64,000 nucleotides of DNA from Arachidicoccus ginsenosidivorans (GTDB taxonomy: Bacteria > Bacteroidota > Bacteroidia > Chitinophagales > Chitinophagaceae), in contig NZ_CP042434.1 in NCBI RefSeq assembly GCF_007971385.1, forward strand, positions 186,001 to 250,000, in the 5' to 3' direction. The first letter of the stretch is position 1, and every line of letters begins with the position of its first letter. The notes under the pieces are model-generated. The model was not told where the DNA came from. It saw nothing but the letters and a program-made list of their open reading frames with translations, and did no database searches. Positions 50,303-59,219 of the stretch are shown here, piece by piece. Both the position numbers and the translations under genes were made by a program.

Positions 50303-51904
50303 TTATTTCATTTTGCCCGCTAAAATAGCGGCTGCATCTTGTTGCTTATATTGTTTGATCAACTTATTCAATTCTGCTTTTAATCTTTTTACGACAGCAG
50401 AATGTTTATTTTCCTCATACATATTATGCAGCTGTTCCGGATCAGCCTTTAGATCATAAAATTCCCAATAATCCTTAGGGTTATAGGTATCAATAATCAG
50501 ACTACCTTCATTTACCATTTTATTTTTCCAGGCTTCACTGGGCTTATAAAATCTGACCAGTACATATCTTTTTGTTCTGATGCCAAAATGGGGTAATGCA
50601 TTGTGCTCATTTGGATATTCATAATAGTGATAGAAAACGGCGTTTCGAAACTCTTTGTCTTTTCCCTTGAAAACAGGAATCAGTGATTGGCCTTGCATGT
50701 CAGAAGGCACCTTTAAACCGGCCAGTTGCATAAAAGTAGGGGCAATATCCAAGAGCATGACCATAGAACTATCTTTAGTCCGTGGCTGAATCATTTTGGG
50801 ATACCGGATAACCAATGGCGTTTTCATGGACTGATCATAAATAAAGCGTTTATCAAACCAACCATGTTCCCCTAAATACATGCCCTGATCGGAGGTGTAG
50901 ATCACAATCGTATTATCACCAAGACCGCTTTTGTCAATATAATCCACAATCCTGCCGACATTTCTATCCAGACTCAATACGGTCGCGTAATAATCGCGCA
51001 TATACCGCTGAAATTTCCATTCAGTCAACGCCTTGCCAGTCAGGTGTCTGCTTTTAAAATCCTGATAAATCGAATCATAATAATCATCAAAATATTTTTT
51101 CTGCGAAGGGGTAAATCTGGTATAATTATCTTTTCCAAAACCAGTATCCGCTTTCATTTTCAGATCATAGCCAAGGCGCATGGTATGGGCAATATTCATA
51201 TTATTGACCTTGCCTGCATACCTGCCCGGAAAGCTATCATAGAAATCATCTGGTAACGGAAAATGGACGTGATCAAATGCTCCAAAATCAGCCGTGTCCG
51301 GTATCCAGGTTCTGTGCGTTGCTTTTTCTCCGATGACCAGACAAAAGGGCTTTGTGGTATCTCTGTTTTTCAACCAGTTTTCGCTGAGATCCGTTATAAC
51401 ATTGGTTACATATCCATCAATACGAGACGTATCATTATCCATATTAATAAAATCTGGATTATAATAAAAGCCCTGCTCAGGCACAATTTTAAAATAGGAA
51501 AAATGTAGGGGTAGACTACCCAGGTGCCATTTGCCAATCCACGCTGTCTGATAACCGGCCTCAGTTAAATGACTGGCAAATGTCGGTTGCGCTGGATCAA
51601 ACCTGGAAAAGTTATCTTTAAAACCATTAAGATTGCTGTATTTACTGGTTAAAAGACAGGCCCTGCTCGGCCCGCAAAGAGAATTGGTCACAAATGCATT
51701 TTGATAAACAGCTCCCTGACGTGCTAGCCTATCAATATTGGGGGTAGCGCCATAAGGCGAGCCATAAGCGCCAATGGACTGATAAGCATGATCATCAGAT
51801 ACGATAATCAAAATATTGGGGCGAGCATGGGTGTTGGATTGAGCCATTATTTTGCCAGTAGAGACTAACAAAAGACAAAGAAATGCGATTAAAAATTTAT
51901 TCAT
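50303..51904 (-). CDS. secreted sulfatase (S1 family, Cys-type)
   Basis: Exported sulfuric-ester hydrolase, 533 residues. Sec signal covers 1-21 (ending GKIMAQ). The N-terminal domain begins ARPNILIIVSDDHAYQSIGAYGSP, with metal-binding DD. The modification site is LCGPSRA (CxPSR), in which Cys is converted to formylglycine by a maturase not seen in this window. Further landmarks are YQTAWIGKWHLG, VGRIVDYIDKSGLGDNTIVIYTSDQGMYLGEHGWFDKRFIYDQSMKTPLVIRYP, and a DUF4976-type C-terminus with WEFYDLKADPEQLHNMYEE. Bacteroidota sulfatases of this kind act on sulfated glycans (for example glycosaminoglycans, fucans); the substrate is not readable. It is not in an operon with a SusCD pair. Confidence 0.93.
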   Translation of the reverse strand: MNKFLIAFLCLLLVSTGKIMAQSNTHARPNILIIVSDDHAYQSIGAYGSPYGATPNIDRLARQGAVYQNAFVTNSLCGPSRACLLTSKYSNLNGFKDNFSRFDPAQPTFASHLTEAGYQTAWIGKWHLGSLPLHFSYFKIVPEQGFYYNPDFINMDNDTSRIDGYVTNVITDLSENWLKNRDTTKPFCLVIGEKATHRTWIPDTADFGAFDHVHFPLPDDFYDSFPGRYAGKVNNMNIAHTMRLGYDLKMKADTGFGKDNYTRFTPSQKKYFDDYYDSIYQDFKSRHLTGKALTEWKFQRYMRDYYATVLSLDRNVGRIVDYIDKSGLGDNTIVIYTSDQGMYLGEHGWFDKRFIYDQSMKTPLVIRYPKMIQPRTKDSSMVMLLDIAPTFMQLAGLKVPSDMQGQSLIPVFKGKDKEFRNAVFYHYYEYPNEHNALPHFGIRTKRYVLVRFYKPSEAWKNKMVNEGSLIIDTYNPKDYWEFYDLKADPEQLHNMYEENKHSAVVKRLKAELNKLIKQYKQQDAAAILAGKMK

Positions 51905-52206
51905 AAAAGTTCCAAACTTATTGGAGATGTCTGACTCAACATTTGAAGCCCACAGGTTATAAAGTCAAAACCTTTCCTGCCGGCCAGTCAATGCAAAGCC
52001 TTTCCAAACCCGTTATTAAAATTGTGGGAATAAAGATAAATAAATTAATGGGGGAAAATAAAATTATGTATGACTTTTTATCAAAAGCCGCCCTTCTAAA
52101 CAAATAACTAAAATCTAAAATTTAGTATAACTATCAAGTACTTATAAACGTTTAATGATCGCACATGGTTTATGTAATAAATTTAATTTTATTAAAAAAA
52201 CCAGTT
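51905..52206. other. intergenic stretch between M19 dipeptidase and sulfatase
   Basis: About 300 bases, AT-rich, with no gene. A -7-like TAAGTTTG (minus strand, about 51913-51920) lies directly upstream of the sulfatase start but has no -33 partner. Confidence 0.4.
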
Positions 52207-53301
52207 TTATGACCAACAATTTCTTAAAAATCGAAGCCAGTTGCCATGCATGATACTTTTAATGTCTGATGGATTATATCCAGCCTTTTCAAAAATATCG
52301 GGCAATTTGGACAGATCCGCAATATCTTCCAGATCATAGGCGGTCTGCTCTTTGCCAAAAGCACCATCCAGATCAGAACCAATACCAATGTGGTTCGCAT
52401 TGCCCGCTAATTGACAAATATGGTCCATATGCTCAAATAAAGACTGCAGGCTGAGGCGCATTTTTTCAGGCGTAGATATCCCTCTTTGCCAGCCAGGCAC
52501 CATCATCCAGCCGTCCAACGCACCGCCAATGACCGCTCCCCTTTCAATAAGCGCCCGGATCATATCATCGGAGAATTGGCGGTTGTGATCCACCAGTGCT
52601 CTGCAATTATTATGACTCGCCCAAACAGGACCCTGATATAATTCCAACGCCTGCCAAAAGGCCTGATCACACAAATGTGTCACATCTAAAATCATATCAA
52701 GTCCAGCCATTTCCCTAAGCAAATCCTTACCCGCTTTACTTAATGGCGCATCACTATCTGTTCCAAAAGCGTATCGACCTGGTCCATAATGTGCCGGCCC
52801 CAGGGCCCTTAGGCCATCCTCATAACTGCGGTGCAAATGAGCCAGTGTTACCAGAGAGTCTGCTCCTTCCAGACTGCGGATATAACCAATGGGTAAGTGA
52901 TCCGTTGACAGCGTTTCCCCACTTTGCTGTTCACCACTGCGCTGCCATAGTAAGAGGATTTCATCTAGTGTTTTAAGATTTGTAACCGCTTTTAACTCAC
53001 CAGCAGCTTCCATCTCCCGGTACCAGGCCAGCTGCCCCTGGGTCTGTGCCCATGCCTGCTCCGGAGAATGCCATCCTGGTAGTACACTGCCTTTTTCTAC
53101 AAAACGCGCTATTTGCGTAGCGACAACCAGTCCGATCTGCCCGCTACGCAGCGCCGGGAAACTAACTGTTCCTTTTGCCCTGTCCGGTAAATCGCAAAGA
53201 CCCTTTTCGGATGCGCGTAACTGTGCAATTGTCAGCCTTAAATCCCGGTTCCATTCCATGGCATTCATGGCCAGATCCAGGTGTGCGTCTATCGTAAACA
53301 T
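52207..53301 (-). CDS. membrane dipeptidase-like zinc dipeptidase (peptidase family M19)
   Basis: Predicted cytoplasmic zinc dipeptidase of the renal-dipeptidase type, 364 residues without a signal peptide. Metal ligands: FTIDAHLDLAMN (HxD near the N-terminus), a glutamate in IRSLEGADSL, and histidines in LDVTHLCDQAFWQAL and VWASHNNCRAL. GIGSDLDGAFG near the C-terminus is also typical. Family knowledge: M19 enzymes cleave dipeptides, including those with a C-terminal D-residue, and some act as D-aminoacylases. It is the last gene of the operon permease, RidA, D-TA-like enzyme, dipeptidase (23-base gap to the previous gene). Confidence 0.9.
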   Translation of the reverse strand: MFTIDAHLDLAMNAMEWNRDLRLTIAQLRASEKGLCDLPDRAKGTVSFPALRSGQIGLVVATQIARFVEKGSVLPGWHSPEQAWAQTQGQLAWYREMEAAGELKAVTNLKTLDEILLLWQRSGEQQSGETLSTDHLPIGYIRSLEGADSLVTLAHLHRSYEDGLRALGPAHYGPGRYAFGTDSDAPLSKAGKDLLREMAGLDMILDVTHLCDQAFWQALELYQGPVWASHNNCRALVDHNRQFSDDMIRALIERGAVIGGALDGWMMVPGWQRGISTPEKMRLSLQSLFEHMDHICQLAGNANHIGIGSDLDGAFGKEQTAYDLEDIADLSKLPDIFEKAGYNPSDIKSIMHGNWLRFLRNCWS

Positions 53302-53324
53302 GTTCTATTTTAATATAAAAACGC

Positions 53325-54455
53325 TTAAAAATTAATCTTTCTTCTTCTGGCTTGTACCTGCCACTGTTCAGTAATCTTTCCATCTACCACGACCCAACCA
53401 TGATCATAAAGCGCAACCGTTGGACAGATATGATAAGGAACTCCGTAGAGCAATTCCCCTACCTCGGGCAACCTGCCCTGGCTCCCCTCTTTTAGCCGAA
53501 CATTAAGATGTTCTTCGCTATGAAACACTTCGCTCAGATCAGGATAGTTCAAAAATTTAACTCTTGGAAAAGGCATTTCTGAGGCCAGGGCCTTGGTTCC
53601 CAAATCAAGCGTACAAGTACCGTTATCCAATACATCAATGACTCTGGTGATGACCAGCGCCGCCGGTTCAAAAGGCAAATCCGGGAAACTTGTTCCATAG
53701 CCCATATCCCAGAAAACAAAAGTTCCGGGACTGAGCTCTGTATCGATTCTTTTTATATGGGTAGAAAAGGAAGGAGACCCTCCTATCACCAGCTTTAAAG
53801 ACTTTGGACGCTTTTGTGACAATTGATTGCGCAGGGCCTCAATGGGCGCAAATATTTGATCACTTCGTTTTTGCCTTTGCTCAGGGTCTGTCATCTTTAA
53901 ATGTCCGTCATAGACATGCAAACCAACCACCTCCAGACCGCGCATTTTACTCATCGCCTGATAGAGTGCGGCCACTTTTTCCACCGCAATACCAGTGCGG
54001 TGCATACCTGCATCAATATCGATAAACACCAGTAATTGTGTTTTAGCGGCCAAGGCCCGCTTGTTAATCACTTCCGCATTTTGTTGGTTAGACACCAGAA
54101 AACTGAAAGCGGTTTTAGGGTAGCGTTGAACCAGTTGCAGCCACCTGTCCAGATCAGGACCGATTAATGGATAGGCTAATAATACATCAGATGCGTTTAT
54201 CTGCGCCAGCATCTCTGCTTCAGCTATTGTGGCGCATTTAAACCGTGTAATATAATGCTGTTGCAATAGCCGGCAGACTTCGGGCATTTTACTGGTTTTT
54301 ACATGCGGCCGGATTCTGCTGTCATCGCCGACCATCTTTTTAATTCGCCTGATGTTCGCTAGCAGGCGGTCATAATAGATAACCAGCGCGGGGGTTTCCA
54401 GGGCCCTGGTTTCTTTAATGACATACCAAGGATGCTCATCTGTATCGTTTACCAT
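53325..54455 (-). CDS. D-threonine aldolase/D-serine dehydratase-like PLP enzyme (alanine racemase fold III)
   Basis: Cytoplasmic PLP enzyme acting on D-beta-hydroxy amino acids, either cleaving D-threonine to glycine and acetaldehyde or deaminating D-serine. 376 residues. The N-terminal Ala-racemase barrel begins LETPALVIYYDRLLANIRRI, and RPHVKTSKMPEV (50-60) holds the PLP lysine K53. VFIDIDAGMHRTGI and LKLVIGGSPSFSTH form the cofactor pocket. The C-terminal D-ser_dehydrat domain shows GELLYGVPYHICPTVALYDHGWVVVDGKI, where the H and C of HIC fit the metal ligands of D-TA/DSD1 enzymes. It is 6 bases after the RidA gene, implying translational coupling. Confidence 0.88.
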   Translation of the reverse strand: MVNDTDEHPWYVIKETRALETPALVIYYDRLLANIRRIKKMVGDDSRIRPHVKTSKMPEVCRLLQQHYITRFKCATIAEAEMLAQINASDVLLAYPLIGPDLDRWLQLVQRYPKTAFSFLVSNQQNAEVINKRALAAKTQLLVFIDIDAGMHRTGIAVEKVAALYQAMSKMRGLEVVGLHVYDGHLKMTDPEQRQKRSDQIFAPIEALRNQLSQKRPKSLKLVIGGSPSFSTHIKRIDTELSPGTFVFWDMGYGTSFPDLPFEPAALVITRVIDVLDNGTCTLDLGTKALASEMPFPRVKFLNYPDLSEVFHSEEHLNVRLKEGSQGRLPEVGELLYGVPYHICPTVALYDHGWVVVDGKITEQWQVQARRRKINF

Positions 54456-54461
54456 AGCTTG

Positions 54462-54980
54462 CTATTTGAATGAGGAGGCTATTTCAAAGACAGCTTCTAT
54501 TTCTACAGGTATATTATCAGGCAATGAACCCATGCCAACCGCACTGCGTACACCAACGCCAGCGTCCTGTCCCCATACCGTCCTAAAGAGTTCGCTGCAG
54601 CCATTGATTACATAAGGATGCCTGGTAAAGCCAGGCGTGGCATTGACCATACCTAAAACCTTAATCACGCGTTTAACATGATTTAGACTACCCAGGGTTT
54701 TTATGATGGTAGCAAGCATAGCAAGGCCTACTTGCCTGGCCGCCAGTACGCCTTGTTCGATATCCATATTCTCTCCTACCCGTCCAATGATCAGGCTACC
54801 ATCTTCCTGCACGGTCCCATGACCGGAAAGGTATAAAAAGTCACCCACGATTAAACTGGGTTTATAGACACCTAGCGGCTGAGGCGCTGGTGGCAAAATA
54901 AGACCGGTAGCGGCAAAATTTGCCTCGGCATCCATGGCGCCCGCCTCGGCATTGTTATTAGATAAAGACATATCATGCAT
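54462..54980 (-). CDS. RidA family enamine/imine deaminase
   Basis: Small trimeric protein of the YjgF/YER057c/UK114 family, 172 residues including an N-terminal extension of about 30. Core: YKPSLIVGDFLYLSGHGTVQEDGSLIIGRVGENMDIEQGVLAARQVGLAMLATIIKTLGSLNHVKRVIKVLGMVNATPGF, then FRTVWGQDAGVGVRSAVGMGSLPDNIPVEIEAVFEI. The catalytic arginine (GVRSAVGMGSLP) is present. Family knowledge: RidA hydrolyses the 2-aminoacrylate-type enamines released by PLP dehydratases. That fits the D-serine/D-threonine enzyme encoded immediately downstream. Confidence 0.9.
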   Translation of the reverse strand: MHDMSLSNNNAEAGAMDAEANFAATGLILPPAPQPLGVYKPSLIVGDFLYLSGHGTVQEDGSLIIGRVGENMDIEQGVLAARQVGLAMLATIIKTLGSLNHVKRVIKVLGMVNATPGFTRHPYVINGCSELFRTVWGQDAGVGVRSAVGMGSLPDNIPVEIEAVFEIASSFK

Positions 54981-55071
54981 TTTAAATTATTCTAAATAAT
55001 TGATCCTTTGACTAGATGTCAAATTTAACCTATTTACCCTGGCTGACCTATCTAATCCTACGAACTTAGGA

Positions 55072-56376
55072 TTATTTAACGATGAGATGCAATATAAATA
55101 CGCCCAACAGTCCCGTCACTGATACGATGGTTTCCATGACAGACCAGGATTTAAAAGTGTCTTTCATGCTTAAATTAAAATATTCTTTAAATAACCAGAA
55201 CCCTGAGTCATTAACATGGGAGAAGAAAAGGCTTCCCGCACCAATGGACAACACCATAAGGTTGGGATCAATATCACTATGCAGGGTTAATGGCGCCATA
55301 AATCCAGCTGCAGTCAAGCCGGCAATTGTGGCAGAACCAACAGCTAATCGAATGATCGCTGCCATTAACCAACCCAGCACCAGCGGATGAATGGGCCAGT
55401 GATGAATACTGGCAGCGATGTCGGCACTTACGCCGCTGTCGGCCAGGACCTGATTTAAAGCACCGGCGCCTGCAATGACCAGTAAGATAACAGCGATGTC
55501 CTTAATTGCTGCACCATAAAACGCCCCTACTTTACGCATGGATATTCCCTGAAAATAACCAAGGGATAAGGTGGCGACAAGAATGCAAAAAATCATCACC
55601 AAAGAAGCATTGCTGATAAATTGCGTCCAGGCGGCCTCAGGGAATTTCCATTTTAACCAGGCGCCTGCCATGAGCATTAGGACTGGCAATAATGCAGTGA
55701 TAATACTATTAAACTTACCTGGCATCTTGCCTGCTCCAATAGGTTTTGGGATAAAACTTTCAAGCGGACTAGAAGGTATTTTGCGCAGGTATCTGCAAAA
55801 AAAAGGGCCGGCTAATAATAGAGCCGGCACGGCCAGGATACATCCATAGAGTAAGGTCGTGGTAATACTGCCTTGCAGCGCATGAACCAGCGCCGTGGGT
55901 GCCGGATGTGGCGGCAAAAATCCGTGTGTAACGGATAGGGCAGCCAGCATAGGCAGCCCGGTGGCCACAGCCGGTAATTTATATTGATAGGTTACTGAAA
56001 AGATCAGTGGCACCACCAATACAAAACCCACTCCATAAAACAGCGAAATTCCCATTACAAATCCAGTAATCATCAGCGCCCAATGCACATATTTGGTTCC
56101 AAAATATTTGATCAGCTGACTGGCTATTTGCTCTACTGCGCCACTTTCTGCAATGATTTTTCCAAACATAGCGCCCAGGGTAATAATAATGATTAACGAC
56201 CCCATCATAGAGCCGATACCTTTCTCTATAGAGGGGATGATGGCCGTTAATGGTAATCCGAATAAAAAACCAGCCATAATGGACACCAGCAAAAATGAAA
56301 GAAAGGCATTTAATTTTACCCATGAGATTAAAATGATCAGGACTGCAATACAAAGAAATACCAGTATAAAGGTCAT
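55072..56376 (-). CDS. GntP family permease (gluconate / D-serine transporter type)
   Basis: Inner-membrane proton symporter, 434 residues, about 12 hydrophobic helices. Family features: N-terminal FILVFLCIAVLIILISWVKLNAFLSFLLVSIMAGFLFGLP, GAMFGKIIAESGAVEQIASQLI, SVTHGFLPPHPAPTALVHAL (the conserved HGFLPPHP loop), GALNQVLADSGVSADIA, VGSATIAGLTAAGFMAPL and FSHVNDSGFWLFKEYF. GntP members carry gluconate, other aldonates or D-serine (DsdX). It heads the operon; the three downstream genes favour a D-amino acid over a sugar acid, because no gluconate kinase is present (inference). Confidence 0.92.
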   Translation of the reverse strand: MTFILVFLCIAVLIILISWVKLNAFLSFLLVSIMAGFLFGLPLTAIIPSIEKGIGSMMGSLIIIITLGAMFGKIIAESGAVEQIASQLIKYFGTKYVHWALMITGFVMGISLFYGVGFVLVVPLIFSVTYQYKLPAVATGLPMLAALSVTHGFLPPHPAPTALVHALQGSITTTLLYGCILAVPALLLAGPFFCRYLRKIPSSPLESFIPKPIGAGKMPGKFNSIITALLPVLMLMAGAWLKWKFPEAAWTQFISNASLVMIFCILVATLSLGYFQGISMRKVGAFYGAAIKDIAVILLVIAGAGALNQVLADSGVSADIAASIHHWPIHPLVLGWLMAAIIRLAVGSATIAGLTAAGFMAPLTLHSDIDPNLMVLSIGAGSLFFSHVNDSGFWLFKEYFNLSMKDTFKSWSVMETIVSVTGLLGVFILHLIVK

Positions 56377-56719
56377 GGAGTAGGCTATTTTTAATCATTA
56401 AGTAGAGTTACCATCAAAGCGTAACCAATACAAGATAACAAAAATATCGAATAACCGTAATTTTTCCAACAGCGCAAATGGGCCTTCTGAACTGCAATAC
56501 AAGGCACTGTTAAGTTCAACCCTTAGAAATACTCCCGGGAGAAAGGCAACTACTAATGGTTCGTGGCCTATTAAGCAAGCAAATCGGACAGCACAAATGT
56601 CAAGAACGCTAAATCAGCCGGGGTAATTGCTGAGAACTAATGAAAAGCCTTTTCTACTTGGCCTAAATTGTATAATTTATGTCCTTTGCGCCACCAATCA
56701 AAGTGAGTACTTTTGAACA
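56377..56719. other. divergent intergenic region (GntP permease / GlxA-type regulator)
   Basis: About 340 bases expected to carry promoters for both directions and the regulator's site. A short palindrome CTCCCGGGAG is present near 56530-56545. No exact Bacteroidota -33/-7 pair was recognised, so the operon may depend on an activator. Confidence 0.4.
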
Positions 56720-57766
56720 ATGGAAACTTCCAGTTCAAAAAAGAAAATTGTCATTATTGTTATGACGGGCAATATGTTAGTCGATTTTGCGGGTCCCTCG
56801 GACGTATTTACCCAGGCCGACAGTTATTTAATGCAATCAGCAGCGCATGAGGCCACGCCATCAGGCTATGAGGTATTAATCACTGCGCCCACCATGGACC
56901 GAACGATCAAAACCCAAACAGGCGTTGAAATCCATTGTCCTTATCATGCGATGGAAATTAATTTTCCCGTCGATACCATAATTATTGCAGGTAATAATTT
57001 TAACCAGAATAATGACAGCGCGCTGGAACCTTTTTATAAGTGGCTCACGGCCACTTATAAAAAGCAAAGCGTCAGGCGTATCGCCTCCATTTGTGGAGGT
57101 GCCTTTGTTCTTGCAAAGGCGGGGTTGTTGGAAGGCAAAAAAGCCACCACCCACTGGGAGCTGAGCGAAAAATTAAAAAGATCTTATCCCGACATTCAGG
57201 TGCATGCCAATCAGTTTTTTGTAAATGACGGTAATATTTATACCTCGGCTGGAGTTAGCTCCGGCATTGACCTCGCCCTGGCTTTGGTTGAGCAGGATTT
57301 TGGCAAAGAAACAGCCATTCATGTGGCCAGAAAGTTGGTATTCTATCTGAGCCGACCGGGATTTCAGGCGCAGTTTGGCCGCCTACTTCCAGTTTATGAA
57401 AGCGTAAATATTGCCGGCAAAATACAAAAATGGCTTCAGGAGCATTTGCATGAGTCTTTGGAAGTCGCCCGTATCGCAGCTAAGGTAAATATGAGCACAC
57501 GCAACTTTACCCGTGTTTTCCATAAAGAGACAGGCATGCCTCCGGCAAAGTTTGTTGAAAAATTAAGGGTAGAGGCTGCTCGCAGGTTTTTAGAACAAAC
57601 CAATACACCACTGGAAAGAATTGCTGAAAAATGTGGTTTAGGCAATCTGGTATCCATGCGTAGGGTGTTTTTACGACATCTTTCAGTAACCCCCTCCGAT
57701 TACCGTCGTGTTTTCCGAACAGCACTAAAAGACCCGGCTATGGAAGATGTATTGTTTGAGACATAA
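56720..57766 (+). CDS. GlxA family transcriptional regulator (DJ-1/PfpI domain plus AraC HTH)
   Basis: Regulator of 348 residues. The N-terminal amidotransferase-like DJ-1/PfpI domain (about 9-185) starts KIVIIVMTGNMLVDFAGPSDVFTQAD and has the nucleophile-elbow SICGGAFVLAKAGLLEGKKATTHW. The C-terminal AraC double HTH (about 225-330) has IQKWLQEHLHESLEVARIAAKVNMSTRNFTRVFHKETGMPPAKFVEKLRVEAARRFLEQTN and LERIAEKCGLGNLVSMRRVFLRHLSVTPSDYRR. Relatives control amino-acid and amine catabolism. It is divergent from the permease operon, which is therefore the likely target. Confidence 0.92.
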   Translation: METSSSKKKIVIIVMTGNMLVDFAGPSDVFTQADSYLMQSAAHEATPSGYEVLITAPTMDRTIKTQTGVEIHCPYHAMEINFPVDTIIIAGNNFNQNNDSALEPFYKWLTATYKKQSVRRIASICGGAFVLAKAGLLEGKKATTHWELSEKLKRSYPDIQVHANQFFVNDGNIYTSAGVSSGIDLALALVEQDFGKETAIHVARKLVFYLSRPGFQAQFGRLLPVYESVNIAGKIQKWLQEHLHESLEVARIAAKVNMSTRNFTRVFHKETGMPPAKFVEKLRVEAARRFLEQTNTPLERIAEKCGLGNLVSMRRVFLRHLSVTPSDYRRVFRTALKDPAMEDVLFET

Positions 57767-57823
57767 ACATACGCATTTCAATCAAAACAAACCTAATCAA
57801 ATCAACTTCAAAAATTAAACATC

Positions 57824-58807
57824 ATGAAAAAGAAAATTGCAATTAATGGATTTGGCCGGATTGGCCGGATGACACTTAGAGCCTTGCAGCAACAAGCTGA
57901 AGTAGAAGTGGTCGCCATTAACGACCTGACGGATATAAAAACACTGGCGCATTTATTCAAATATGATTCCGCGCATGGTAAATTCACCGGGGATATTCAA
58001 ACAGATGAAACGCATCTGATTGTGAATGGACAGGCCATACAAATGCTGCAACAAAAAGACCCTTCGCAATTACCCTGGTCGGCATTAAAGGTTGACGCCG
58101 TGATAGAATCCACCGGCCGTTTTACGGACAAAACTGCTGCCGAGGCCCATATCATTGCCGGTGCTCAAAAGGTCCTTATAACCGCACCCGCTTCAGGCGG
58201 TGTAAAAACAATCGTCCAGGGCATCAATAATGAAATTATTGGTGATGAAAAAATCTATTCCACCGCCTCCTGTACGACGGGTTGTATTGCACCTATTTTA
58301 TATATTCTGGATAAGGAATTTGCCGTTGAGTCCGGTTATATGGTCACCGTGCACTCCTATACAGCGGATCAAAATTTACAGGATGCCCCCCACAGAGATC
58401 TGCGCCGTGCACGCGCAGCAGCTTATTCTATTATCCCCACTACTACCGGAGCAGCCAAAGCCATTGGCCATGTACTTCCTAATCTGCAGGGCAAATTAGA
58501 TGGCTACTCTTACCGGGTTCCAGTCATTGATGGCTCGATTGTAGATCTGTCTATAAATCTGCATAAAGAAGTGAGCGCTGATCAAATTAATGCCGCTATA
58601 GCAAGTTATGCCCAGGGCGACTTAAAAACCGTCCTTGAGTTTACCAAGGAGCCTTTTGTATCTGCAGATATCATAGGCAATACCCATTCTTCTATTGTGG
58701 ACGGCTCCATGACTAAAGCCATCGGCAAACTAGTCAAAATCGTGGCCTGGTATGACAACGAAGTGGGTATTTCTAACCGGATTGCAGAGCTGATCTCTTT
58801 GATCTGA
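57824..58807 (+). CDS. gap: type I glyceraldehyde-3-phosphate dehydrogenase
   Basis: Glycolytic/gluconeogenic enzyme, 327 residues. NAD domain IAINGFGRIGRMTLRAL and VAINDLTDIKTLAHLFKYDS. Catalytic C150 lies in STASCTTGC and H177 in VTVHSYTADQ; DGYSYRVPVIDGSIVDLSI and WYDNEVGISNRIAELI are conserved. The catalytic motif normally reads SCTTNC; here the asparagine is glycine (residue 153), a variant that suggests a secondary GAPDH copy rather than the housekeeping one. It starts 57 bases after the GlxA-type regulator on the same strand and is followed by a strong terminator. Confidence 0.93.
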   Translation: MKKKIAINGFGRIGRMTLRALQQQAEVEVVAINDLTDIKTLAHLFKYDSAHGKFTGDIQTDETHLIVNGQAIQMLQQKDPSQLPWSALKVDAVIESTGRFTDKTAAEAHIIAGAQKVLITAPASGGVKTIVQGINNEIIGDEKIYSTASCTTGCIAPILYILDKEFAVESGYMVTVHSYTADQNLQDAPHRDLRRARAAAYSIIPTTTGAAKAIGHVLPNLQGKLDGYSYRVPVIDGSIVDLSINLHKEVSADQINAAIASYAQGDLKTVLEFTKEPFVSADIIGNTHSSIVDGSMTKAIGKLVKIVAWYDNEVGISNRIAELISLI

Positions 58808-59181
58808 GTAAGCATTATTCACTTTTGGGTAGTCAAGCCGCAATTCACTATATAAAGGACGATGTCTCCATAAGCGACATGTGCGTCTTCAGCCCTGCCT
58901 TCTTCGTCTTACTGGCCTTTTCACCAAAAAACACTAAATACAGGTTTCAGTCAAAGCCTCCCAGTTATTAATTTAATGATTGGGAGGCTTCTTTATTACT
59001 TTTAATGGGGTACTGCTATTTATACTATTTATTTCAACTATTGATATCTCTACTAGGTTCAAATGCGGCATTTTACATTGTTAACCTCTTATAAATAAAG
59101 CTTTTAGCTGCTCTAATAAGAAAACGCCCATGCCGACGCTCACCCTTCTAGCATCACTTTAGCATTTCTTTTACATTATTT
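58808..59181. other. intergenic stretch between gap and the MarR gene
   Basis: Contains the gap terminator (58954-58995) and, at its right edge, the MarR promoter region. No gene is seen in between. Confidence 0.5.
58954..58995 (+). terminator. terminator of the gap gene
   Basis: AAGCCTCCCA (58954-58963) pairs exactly with TGGGAGGCTT (58981-58990) around a 17-base AT-rich loop, followed by CTTTATT. It lies about 150 bases after the gap stop. Confidence 0.72.
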
Positions 59182-59215
59182 ATTTGTTGCAACAAATATT
59201 GTTGCCTTATCTTTG
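59182..59215 (+). promoter_or_regulatory. promoter with overlapping palindromic operator of the MarR gene
   Basis: TTTG (59183-59186), 21 bases, TATCTTTG (59208-59215) is a consensus Bacteroidota promoter. The perfect 16-bp palindrome ATTTGTTGCAACAAAT (59182-59197) covers the -33 box, and a further half-site TTGTTGC follows at 59200-59205. This is the layout of an autorepressed MarR operator. The start codon is only five bases past the -7 box, so the message may have almost no leader. Confidence 0.68.
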
Positions 59216-59219
59216 CATT

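Noticed and set aside
52207..56376. Gluconate utilisation operon, from the GntP-type permease
   Set aside because: No gluconate kinase or dehydratase is present; the downstream enzymes act on D-amino acids and dipeptides.
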